Shown one piece after another: positions 54,639 to 63,707 of a stretch of 64,000 bases of DNA. A model generated the notes under the pieces. The model was given only the letters and a program-made list of their open reading frames with translations, was not told the DNA's origin and searched no databases. The first letter of the stretch is position 1; each line of letters starts with the position of its first letter. The position numbers and the translations under genes are program-made. This stretch comes from Anodontia alba (lineage: Eukaryota; Mollusca; Bivalvia; Lucinida; Lucinidae): assembly GCA_964016985.1 (NCBI GenBank), contig OZ024835.1:65618828-65682827 (forward strand). The letters are read 5' to 3'.

Positions 54639-54947
54639 GTATGTGCAGTAATTAATGAGAAAACGGTAAGTACAGTATGGAAATATGGTGGCTCAATATT
54701 TAAAGCTTAGCTGGGTATAAAGTTTCTGCAGGACAACTTTTGAAATATTTTCATTTTCCAGATTTGACATTTCATGGAACGGTCTCCTAAGGAGACAATT
54801 CACATAGGAGACTGTTCCCGTTTGTTAAATCTTATCTTTCAACCAAAACGTACACTGTTAGATCTCACTTGAAGTACCTCTCCCAAGGTGTTTCTAGTAA
54901 GTTCCCACAACATATGTTTTCATGCTCAAATAACTATAATATCAATA

Positions 54948-55194
54948 CACCACAACCTCTTTATAACACTTTTGCTGGGATCGAAAGATAGAACGTGTTG
55001 CCAAACAGCTGTGTTGTATTCAAACAAAAAATTATAGATTATATAGAAAAATGACCATGTATACAAAAAAAATGGTTATTTTTCTATATAATCTAAACAT
55101 TTTTGTTTTAGATGTAACACTTTTGGGGTCCACCTTTAAACCACCCTATATTCTAAACCATCTCATAATGAACCGTCTTATAAAGACATTCCAG
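54948..55194. mobile_element. Pogo-like palindromic MITE
   Basis: CACCACAACCTCTTTATAAC end, hairpin TAGATTATATAGAAAAATGA / TTTTTCTATATAATCTA, right end TTATAAAGACATTCCAG. TA on both sides. Confidence 0.75.
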
Positions 55195-55452
55195 TACACT
55201 TTCTAGCTGAAAAATCCATCTCGTCTAAAGCTATACAGCCAGACTAGGTAAGACTAGGCAAGATTTCTGCAGAAGGTGGTATCACACATGCGAGTGCCTG
55301 TCAGGATTATAAACCAGTCAAAATTCATGTTTGTCATTGGACCACAAAATGACACCATAGTGTTTGAGTCCCTGTTCGTGAGGAAGTGTATGCCAGTTTG
55401 ATGATAGTAGGTGAATAAGGTCATATGGTTTATCAGAAATGAGGCAAAATTC

Positions 55453-55755
55453 TGGTTTGTTTGTGGTGATGTTTTACCGCACAGTCAATGCAATGGGCTC
55501 AGTTTACCTAACCTACCTAACCACACTTTTACTAGCAGACTGAGTCCTCTTAGCGGTTAACCAGTATTATGCACATTCTTTCGCCAGAAACTGACAACTG
55601 TCCTTCTTGAGTCAGCAAAAGGGAGAGAATGACCGTAGATTGTATTTCATGATCAATATCCATGAAAGAATGTTGACAATCCCTACAGGGTCGAACCCGC
55701 AACCTCCTGATCACCAGTCAGACGCCCATCCAACTGAGCCATCAAGGCTAGCGGC
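55453..55755 (-). mobile_element. tRNA-SINE, diverged
   Basis: Head, body and tail are all recognisable on the minus strand. GGCAAAAT occurs on both sides and may be the target duplication. It lies inside an older repeat (GACCATGAAATATAG-type units, 55260-57455). Confidence 0.75.
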
Positions 55756-56011
55756 AAAATGCTAAAGTCATTAGACCATGAAATATAGATCAGAGTCATA
55801 TACAGAAGTGTTTGAATCTCTGTAAGGGAGAAAGTATATGCCAGTTTTGAGGACTGTAGGTCATACCGTTATTCTGAAATGGGAGCCAAAGGCTAAAGTT
55901 GATGCAAAATGAGTTATTCAACCATGAAATATAGGCCAGTGTCATCAAATGACACTGCAGTGTTTGAGTCCATATAAGAAAGAACTAGAGCTGGTGTTTG
56001 TAAAACACTAT

Positions 56012-57292
56012 GCCCCCAACTGCCTGACTCTAACACTGCTTGACTCCAACACTGCTTGCCCATGACGGTAACAACAGTACAAATATACAATTTCAATGTT
56101 ATTTTATTAAAAGGGAAATAACTAATATGGGAGATAATTCGGAGGAAAAAAAATAGGGGTCACCTATTTTTTTCATGAGGAATCCATATATGAAATTTCA
56201 AACTAGCATGCACAGTTCAAAACTTATGCTATGCATCAAAAAATGTGCAATGTAAAAATGCCCAAAATGACAAAGGGCCATAACTCAGTAAGTACTTCTC
56301 AGAATGTATTCAAAAGTTAATCAGGTCATCTACTCATCGCTACCAACCTATTCCTCAAATTTCAAGGCTCTAGCTTCTACAGTTTTTGAGATAGCTTGCT
56401 GACAAGATTCCATCCATATTTTTTCAAAGGGCCATAACTCAGGAAAGGGGCATAATCCTGATAAGAAAAAAATACGTGTCAGCTATTTTTTCATGAGGTA
56501 TCCAAAACCCTAGCATGCACAGTTCAAAACTTATGCTGTGCATCAAAAAGTGTGCAATGTAAAAATGCCCAAAGTTATAAAGGGCCATAACTCATGAAGT
56601 AATTTTCAGAATTTATTCAAAAGTTAATCAGGTCATCTACTCATCAATGTCAATCTATTCACCAGGTTACAAGGCTCTAGCTTCAATAGCCTTTGAGATA
56701 TTTTGCTGACAAGATTTCATCCATATTTATTCAAAGGGCCATAACTCAGGAAAGGGACATTATCCTGATAAGAAAAAAATATGTGTCAGCTATTTTTTCA
56801 TGAGGAATCCATATATGAAATTTCAAAACCTTAGCATGCATAGTTCAAAACTTATGCTAAGCATCAAAAAGTGTGCAATGTAAAAATGTCCAGTTATAAA
56901 GGGCCATAACTCATGAAGTAATTTTCAGAATTTATTCAAAAGTTAATCCGGTCATCTACTCATCAATACCAATCTATTCACCAGGTTTCAAGGCTCTAGC
57001 TTCAATAGCTATTGAGATATTCTGCTGACAAGATTTCATCTATATTTTTTTCAAAGGGCCATAACTCAGGAAAGGGGCATAATCCTGATGGGGAAAAAAA
57101 TACGTTTCAGCTATTTTTTCATAAAGAATCCATATATGAAATTTCAAAACCCTAGCATGCACAGTTCAGAAGTTATGCAATGCATCAAAAAGCGTAACAG
57201 ACACACAGATGGACGGACGGATGGATGGATGCACGCACAAACGTCCCAGAAGCAATATGCCCCTCCAGCTTCTTCGAAGTTGGGGGCGTAAC
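56012..57292 (+). mobile_element. ~1.28-kb element of ~310-bp units (GGGCCATAACTCA type)
   Basis: Begins ATGCCCCCAACT and ends AGTTGGGGGCGTAACT, short inverted ends. Inside, GGGCCATAACTCAGGAAAGG alternates with GGGCCATAACTCATGAAGTA at about 56275, 56430, 56581, 56736, 56900 and 57056, giving ~3.3 units. A GGACGGACGGATGGATGG run precedes the right end. AACTAGAG occurs just outside both ends (55984 and about 57290). Confidence 0.75.
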
Positions 57293-57454
57293 TAGAGTGC
57301 CATGTTAGATATAGTTACGTTGGTGTTCCAGCCAATCAGAAATGCAGCTAAAGGTTAGGGCTGACATAAAAAAATGGCAAAGCCAAGTAGATAATGTTAT
57401 TTGACCTTGAAATATAGATAATGGTATTGAAATGCTGCACTGTTTGAGACCTTG

Positions 57455-57700
57455 TTAACCCTTAAACTGCCAATCACAACAATTGTCATCTGCTTTGTCA
57501 TCTGCTTGTAATTTTAAAAGTCATTTTTGCAAACAGTGTGGACCCAGAGCAGACTGCTCCTTTAGGAGCAGTCTGATCAGGGTCCACACTGTTTGCCAGT
57601 ATGCAAAAAATAGGTTTGAAAAGTTTGCAAGAATATTCAGCAGACGACATAAACAGACGACATTTTCAGATGCAGTTTTTCTTGGCGCTTTAAGGGTTAA
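57455..57700. mobile_element. TTAACCCTTAAA MITE, core type b
   Basis: TTAACCCTTAAACTGCCAAT ... GCAGACTGCTCCTTTAGGAG ... CTTGGCGCTTTAAGGGTTAA, near full length. Confidence 0.88.
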
Positions 57701-57824
57701 CAAGCAAATTCCATGGGGAATTTATGTCCCCCGCCTTATTTTTATTTGAGGTGTTAAAAATGGTAAAGTTAACCAGAGGACCACTGGTCCTGTATCAAAT
57801 ACCTAAGTATTGAAGCAGGAAACC

Positions 57825-59290
57825 AGTGATAAAAAATAATTTCAAGATTCTGAAAAAAACCACATGCATATCTTCAGACCATCCTTAAAGCACCTGTAAA
57901 GTTTCTAAGGATCAGCTTAAAACTGCGGTAGGAGTTACGGGGTCAAGGTACCTACTCCCTATACGCTTCTGTAGCATTAGAACTCAAAAAATGTCTAAGT
58001 TAAAAATGCAGAAAAAGTGGTAAAAAATTATTTCAGGATTCTGAAAAAACCACATGCATATCTTCAGGCCATCCTAAAAGCCCTTGTAAAGTTTCAAAAG
58101 GATCGGACAAAAACTGTGGGAGGAGTTAAGGGGACAAGGTGCATGCACCCTATACACTTCTGCAATATTAGAACTCAAAAAATGTCTAAGTTAAAAATGC
58201 GGAAAAAGTAATAAAAAAATATTTCAGGGTTCTGAAAAATCCACCTGCATATTTTCAGGCCATCCTAAAAGCCCACGTAAAGTTTCAAAAGGATCGGCCA
58301 AAAACTGTGGGAGGAGTTAAGGGGACAAGGTACCTACTCCCTATACACTTCTGTAATATTAGAACTAAAAAAATGTCTAAGTTCAAAACATGTAAAAAGT
58401 GATAAAAAATAATTTCAGGATTCTGAAAAAACCACATGCATATCTTCAGACCATCCTTAAAGCACCTGTAAAGTTTCAAAAGGATCGGCCAAAAACTGTG
58501 GGAGGAGTTAAGGGGACAAGGTACCTGCTCCCTATATACTCCTGTAGTATTAGAACTCAAAAAATGTCTAAGTTAAAAATGCGGAAAAAGTAATAAAAAA
58601 TTATTTCAGGATTCTGAAAAAACCACATGCATATCTTCAGGCCATCCTGAAAGCCCATGTAAAGTTTCAAAAGGATCGGCCAAAAACTGTGGGAGGAGTT
58701 AAGGGGACAAGGTACCTACTCCCTATACACTTCTGTAGTATTAGAACTCGAAAAATGACTAAGTTAAAAATGCGGAAAAAGTAATAAAAAATTATTTCAG
58801 GATTCTGAAAAAACCACATGCATATCTTCAGGCCATCCTTAAAACACCTGTAAAGTTTCAAAAGAATCGGCCAAAAACTGTGGGAGGAGTTAAGGGGACA
58901 AGGTACCTGCTCCCTATACGCTTCTGTAGTATTAGAACTAAAAAAATGTCTAAGTTAAAAATGCAGAAAAAGATATAAAAATTATTTCAGGATTCTGAAA
59001 AAACCACATGCATATCTTCAGGCCATCCTAAAAGCCCATGTAAAGTTTCAAAAGGATCGGACAAAAACTGTGGGAGGAGTTAAGGGGACAAGGTACCTAC
59101 TCCCTATACACTTCTGTAATATTAGAACTAAAAAAATGTCTAAGTTAAAAATGCGGAAAAAGTGATAAAAAATTATTTCAGGATTCTGAAAAAACCACAT
59201 GCATATCTTCAGACCATCCTTAAAACAACTGTAAAGTTTCAAAAGGATAGGACAGAAACTGTGGGAGGAGTTAAGGGGACAAAGTACCTA
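57825..59290 (+). repeat. 191-bp tandem array, ~7.7 copies
   Basis: Units starting near 57826, 58016, 58208, 58399, 58590, 58780, 58970 and 59161 contain TTTCAGGATTCTGAAAAAAC, CACATGCATATCTTCAGGCC, AGTTTCAAAAGGATCGGCC and GGGAGGAGTTAAGGGGACAA. The last unit is cut at 59290 and followed by a CACGCACCACGCC-type stretch and GGCGGGGGACAATAAG. Confidence 0.93.
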
Positions 59291-59509
59291 CTAAAAACTC
59301 GGAACCACGCACCACGCGCCACGCACCACGCCCCAAGGAAAACCAAAAACAGTGTCCCTCCACTTTTCTTCGAAAAGGCGGGGGACAATAAGAAAGCGTA
59401 TGCATATAAGATGTAGTTGTAATAGTTATTAGGAATTCAACTTGAACTCTTGGATGGTCGCAAATGTTAACAGAGGGAAGAATGGATTGTTGGTTGGATG
59501 GGTGGGTTG

Positions 59510-59675
59510 GAATTTAACTGCCCAGTCAACACATTTAAGATCATGTTGAGCCGGTCAGTTTACCTAACCACACATTTTTCCTGGACAGGCTTAGTCCTCT
59601 AAGCAGTTAATCAGTACTTGTGCTCATTCTTTCACTCGAAACTGGCAACTGCCCTTCTTGAATCAGTGGAAGGGA
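59510..59675 (-). mobile_element. SINE body, truncated
   Basis: CTGCCCAGTCAACACATTTA ... GGCTTAGTCCTCTAAGCAGT ... AACTGCCCTTCTTGAATCAG. Confidence 0.7.
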
Positions 59676-59768
59676 GATGAATGTATATACAAATAGACAG
59701 ATGGAAAACCAGACACCTATATCGCACCTGTTTGCTTAAGCAGGTGCAACAAAAATATTTTGTGAATA

Positions 59769-59955
59769 CACCATAACCTCTTTATAACACTATTGTTGGG
59801 ATCCATAGCATAAACCATGTTAGTTAAACAACCGTGTTATATCCAAACAAAAATGTATAGATTATATTGAAAAATGACCATTTATGGGATCCATTTTTGA
59901 ACTGTGTTATATCCAAAATGGGTTATAATGAACCGTGTTATAAAGAGGTTGTAGT
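59769..59955. mobile_element. Pogo-like MITE with one core arm deleted
   Basis: TA-flanked; ends CACCATAACCTCTTTATAAC / GTTATAAAGAGGTTGTAGTG. Only the left hairpin arm (TATATTGAAAAATGACCAT) remains. Confidence 0.85.
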
Positions 59956-60237
59956 GTATGTACTGGACATCATGGCTTTAAGCATAGCTGATACAAGCCA
60001 CAGGTCTATGAATACAAAGCATCATCATACTGACTCTTAAAGAGCCAAGCAACATATGTAGCAGACGGCTTAGAAAATTCTAATTTTTTTTTTATTTTTC
60101 AGTGAAATTAAGTCTAGCACATAACTCACTGAAAAAAAAAAACAAAAAAAAAAAAAAAAAAACAGAATAAATAAATTAAGTAAAAAATTGTTGTCTGCTG
60201 CAGTTGTGATTTGGAGCCTTAAGGATTAACAAACGCT

Positions 60238-60508
60238 AATGTATAATAAATCTTAACACTTTGCAAGCTGGGTTAAAATTTCAAATGTATAATAAATCTT
60301 AACACTTTGCAAGCTGGGTTAAAATTTCAGTCAACGACATTTTGAAATAGTTTTCTGATTTTTCCTAGAAAATAGGATCTGACACTTCATGGAAATTGTC
60401 TCCTAAGGAGACAATTTGCATGAGGTGTCAGATCCTAGTTTCTAGAACAATAATAAAATATCATCAATTTGTCATCTGCTGAATTTGCCCATAGTATGGT
60501 AAGTGTTA
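60238..60508. mobile_element. Family-E MITE with a 46-bp duplication of its left end
   Basis: AATGTATAATAAATCTTAAC, ACTTTGCAAGCTGGGTTAAA is repeated at 60238 and 60284. Then comes the hairpin GATCTGACACTTCATGGAAA / GAGGTGTCAGATC and the end GGTAAGTGTTAAG. Confidence 0.85.
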
Positions 60509-60875
60509 AGTATGCATGGGAGACATGGAGCTGTAAACCCAGGGGGAATTCAGAGGGCGTTCTGGGTGTTCAATTGAACGTTTTTCATGGGAAATTTTAG
60601 ATAAACTTGGAATACCATATTTATCCTAAATATTCACAAACCTTTCTCTTTTTCTAATACTCCTCTTCAACAAATACATTCTACTGGAAGAGTGGCAAAC
60701 AGTATAGACCCTGATCAGATGCTGTGTTCTGGTGTCTAATCTGGATATACACTGTTTGCTGATGTCTGTCTGTCCAAGTACACAAAGTAAATACGGTAAT
60801 GTAATCAATAACTCCCTCAGAAATCATCCTGGATCCACCCCTGAAACCCTCTGGAAGACTATACTTGTAACCCCC

Positions 60876-60905
60876 TCCCCACCCCCACCCCCCCCCCCCC
60901 CTCCC
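60876..60905 (+). repeat. C-rich tract
   Basis: Almost pure C run (CCCCTCCCCACCCCC.. then 14 C), G-rich on the minus strand. It lies upstream of nothing recognisable. Confidence 0.8.
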
Positions 60906-61076
60906 CGCAACCCTCTCCAAAAAATACTTTATAAAAAATTTCAGACAAAAAAACAACAACATTTTTTATGTTGGATTTCATCAAGACAATTAAATTCATA
61001 TGAGGTCTTGGTTTATAAAGAAAACAAGAAAATATTCATCAAAAAAAAACTGCTTATCTACATAAACTTGCACTAC

Positions 61077-61331
61077 CTCGGTCTCGACAACTTTCTGGAC
61101 AACTTGTAATCTTTGAATTGTAGGCTTCCCCGTTGCCTCATCTATAACTTCAACCGTTTTATGAGAGACTTTTTCATCCAAAACCTGAGAAGATTCCTTC
61201 ACGGAAGTGTCCCCAGGCCGCTTAGATACGATCAGTTTAGGGGACTGTGACCTATCGCGGGGCGGCACATCAGAGCTGGGGATTTTATAAAAATGTTTTG
61301 GGGAGTGTGTCATGCATGTTACCTTGCGCTG
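61077..61331 (-). CDS. Coding exon A of an unidentified minus-strand gene
   Basis: Eighty-five codons open between a pyrimidine-rich acceptor (TTTTTGCATGCAAG|CAG, or three bases later at CAG|CGC) and donor GAG|GTAGTG, phase 0. The peptide is hydrophilic and non-repetitive. It runs through HFYKIPSSDVPPRDRSQSPK, LIVSKRPGD, then VEVIDEATGKPTIQRLQVVQ and KVVETE. Ser/Pro and Lys richness in the first half suggests a disordered region, and the second half looks like an amphipathic strand or helix. I do not recognise the family. It joins in frame to exon B at 50362-50438 to give ..VVETE-VEVTKRQ... Confidence 0.6.
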
Positions 61332-61386
61332 CTTGCATGCAAAAAGATAAAGAACACACTTAATAAGCAGAATGAAGACAAAGATT

Positions 61387-61592
61387 AACCCTTATCCTGC
61401 TGAATAAATTAAGATGCCACGCCCACTCCTAATTTTCAGCCAATCAGATTACTTGATCCAAGTTGTTGATACAAATTCAAATACCGAATGGCAAACAGTG
61501 CAGATCCAGATCAGTTGGCTTCAAGCCAACTGATCTGGATCTACACTGTTTGCAAAGGCAGGGTATATCCGGGTTCAGCAGGACAAGGATTA
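61387..61592. mobile_element. Family-A MITE next to exon A
   Basis: TTAACCCTTATCCTGCTGAA ... GATCAGTTGGCTTCAAGCCA hairpin ... CAGCAGGACAAGGATTAA. It lies about 55 bp upstream of the exon A acceptor. Confidence 0.85.
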
Positions 61593-61719
61593 ATAGATTA
61601 TTATACCAGAGTTGTGGAATTATCAAATTTTATTACTTGTCCACGAACAAGTAAATGGTTAAAATCCACATGTCCAAGCAAGATTTACTTGCTCGAAAAT
61701 TGACTTTTTACTTATTTCT

Positions 61720-61855
61720 TGAAGAGAACAGATGTTGTTGGTACTCATTAGAAGTGCCTCAGTGAGGCACTTCTAATGAGTACCCACAACATATGTTTTC
61801 CTCGAGAAATAAGAATAATATATATCTCACAATCTGGATACTCTTCTAGCTAGAG
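61720..61855. mobile_element. Family-I-type hairpin
   Basis: GTACTCATTAGAAGTGCCTC / GAGGCACTTCTAATGAGTAC, perfect around 61740-61783, with CTTCTAGCTAGAGCTACC as a diverged right end. Confidence 0.75.
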
Positions 61856-62285
61856 CTACCAAGTCCATGTCCCAGGACAAGTAAATTGAAATTTCTTGCT
61901 TATCCCCAGGGAAATAGGACAAGTTGGACAAGTCAGGCATGGTATTTCCACAGCCCTGACTACACCAGTAGTCCAGTTAAGGGGAATTAATACACTCAAG
62001 GGAACTAACTCTGACATGGAAAAATATTTGCCTCCCTTTTTATAAGGAGCTACTCTAAAAAGTAAGAACTTGCTCCCACAGGGAGGGAGCAAATTCTTTC
62101 CAATAAGAGCAGCCCATTTTTTAAAAGATTTGAAACACATATGTTAAGAAGCAATTTTGTCTAACTTTGAAAGGGTGGAAGGCAAAAACTTCAGAGTACA
62201 AATGTATTCATTTATTGTAAAGAAAATTTCAAATCTGGTAACCTTTAGCCACTGAAAGCCTTTTTACAATAATTTTCTGCTCTTT

Positions 62286-62840
62286 AACCCATTTAAGTCT
62301 GGAGAACCCAAAAAGGTAATCTGACAAACAGAGCAGACCCAGATCAGATGCCGCTTAATGCAGCATCTGATCAGGGTCTCCACTGTTGCAAATTGTTTAG
62401 CCATTTTTAACCAATTTTAGTCTGGAGACAGACAAAAGGGTAACTGGCCAACAGTGCAGACCCAGATCAGAAGTCGCATTCTGTGGCATCTGATCAGGTC
62501 TCTACTGTTAGATAGATAGATAGATAGACAGATAGATAGATAGAGAGATAATATACTATATGACAGACAGACAGATGGATCTGAGCAAGCAGTACAGACC
62601 CTAATCAGATGCTGCAGAAAGTGGAGGTGGTCAGGGTCTATACTCTTTACCACATGTATTATATACTCTCCCTGTGTCTCTGTTTGTGTCTATCTGTCTC
62701 TCTGTGTCTGCCTCTGTCTCTGTCTCTCCCACTCCCTCCCTCCCTTCCTCTCCCTCCCTCTCTCCCACTTCAAGATTGAAATTCGACTCTCTCCAATATA
62801 TGCTGTGGGGGATTTTATTCAGTCTAAAATGTGTTAAGAG
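62286..62840. mobile_element. Two adjoining family-C MITEs invaded by microsatellites
   Basis: AACCCATTTAAGTCTGGAG at 62286 and AACCAATTTTAGTCTGGAG at 62409 start two copies. A (GATA)n run (62512-62560) and a CT-rich run (62668-62770) interrupt the second before its end, CAGTCTAAAATGTGTTAA. Confidence 0.75.
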
Positions 62841-63167
62841 TCAAATCCCTTTGAGAGGGGATCTGTCTATCAGGGAACCCAATTCCTTTCTGCTGGTGTG
62901 GTCTCCCCTTTAAAAAGGAGGCAAATGTTTTAAATGAAGAGTGCCTACTCTCTCTGAGATGTATTCATACACTTAAACTAAATATTCAGACAGATAACCT
63001 GAGCAATAGTGTGGACCAAAGTGCTTCCGAGGAAGCAGTCCAGAGGATTTGTTCAGGAGGAGTATTTGATGATAATTCTGGGATAACTCTCATTCTCCAT
63101 AAAAGCCATTGTTGTGGATTCTTATTAGAAGTGCCTCTGCTTCATGTGGCATTGATCTAGGTCTTTT

Positions 63168-63600
63168 GTTTTGAGTTGCAGTTTTACGGACCATTCAACA
63201 TAGCAACAGATAAGGCACTTTTTTCATCCGAAAACTGCTGATATCTTTCTTATTTCTCAATGAAAACATATGTTGTGGGTACTCATTAGAAGGCGCTTCT
63301 AATGAGTACCCACAGCATATGTTTTCGTCAAGAAATAAGAAAAATATTATGTGGATACCCCCTCTTATCTGTAGCTATGATTCAACCCATTAGGGTCAGG
63401 TGAAGTTAATCTACTCGCACTATTCCTGGGCAGGCTTAATCCTCTAAGTGGTTAACCAGTACTTGTGCACAATACTTTCGTCAATAACTGACAATTGCCC
63501 TTCTTTAATCGAGGGCAGAATGACAGTAGAATCAATATGAAAGTTATGTGATCAAGCTGGAATTCAGACTCGCAATCCCCTGGATCGGTGGTCAGACGTG
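63168..63600 (-). mobile_element. SINE interrupted by a family-I MITE
   Basis: The SINE tail (TTTTGAGTTGCAGTTTTACGGACC) and body (CCCATTAGGGTCAGG .. CTTAATCCTCTAAGTGGTTA) are separated by the MITE at 63199-63379. Confidence 0.85.
63199..63379. mobile_element. Family-I palindromic MITE, 6-bp target duplication ATTCAA
   Basis: CATAGCAACAGATAAG / CTTATCTGTAGCTATG ends, core GTACTCATTAGAAGG / CGCTTCTAATGAGTAC. ATTCAA at 63193-63198 and 63380-63385; removing element plus one copy restores the SINE. Confidence 0.93.
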
Positions 63601-63707
63601 TACCTACTACGTGTACCTGACCTAACCTTGGTCTATCTCTTTGCTCAGGCCAGTCTGAATACTTCAGTTAAATGCAGTAATCATGGTATAGGAAAATTCT
63701 GAATATT

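Noticed and set aside
58017..59416. Repeated 64-91-codon ORFs on both strands as a gene family
   Set aside because: They are units of the 191-bp tandem array. Equivalent frames are open on both strands and no conserved protein pattern is seen.
60681..61109. 93- and 125-codon ORFs across the C-rich tract
   Set aside because: They arise from low-complexity Pro/Gly stretches; the only coding-like part of this region is minus-strand exon A in another frame.
16490..63345. Many regularly shaped hairpins resembling CRISPR repeats or terminators
   Set aside because: They are dispersed, not evenly spaced, have no spacer pattern, and sit inside elements with target duplications in intron-bearing animal DNA. 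They are MITE cores.
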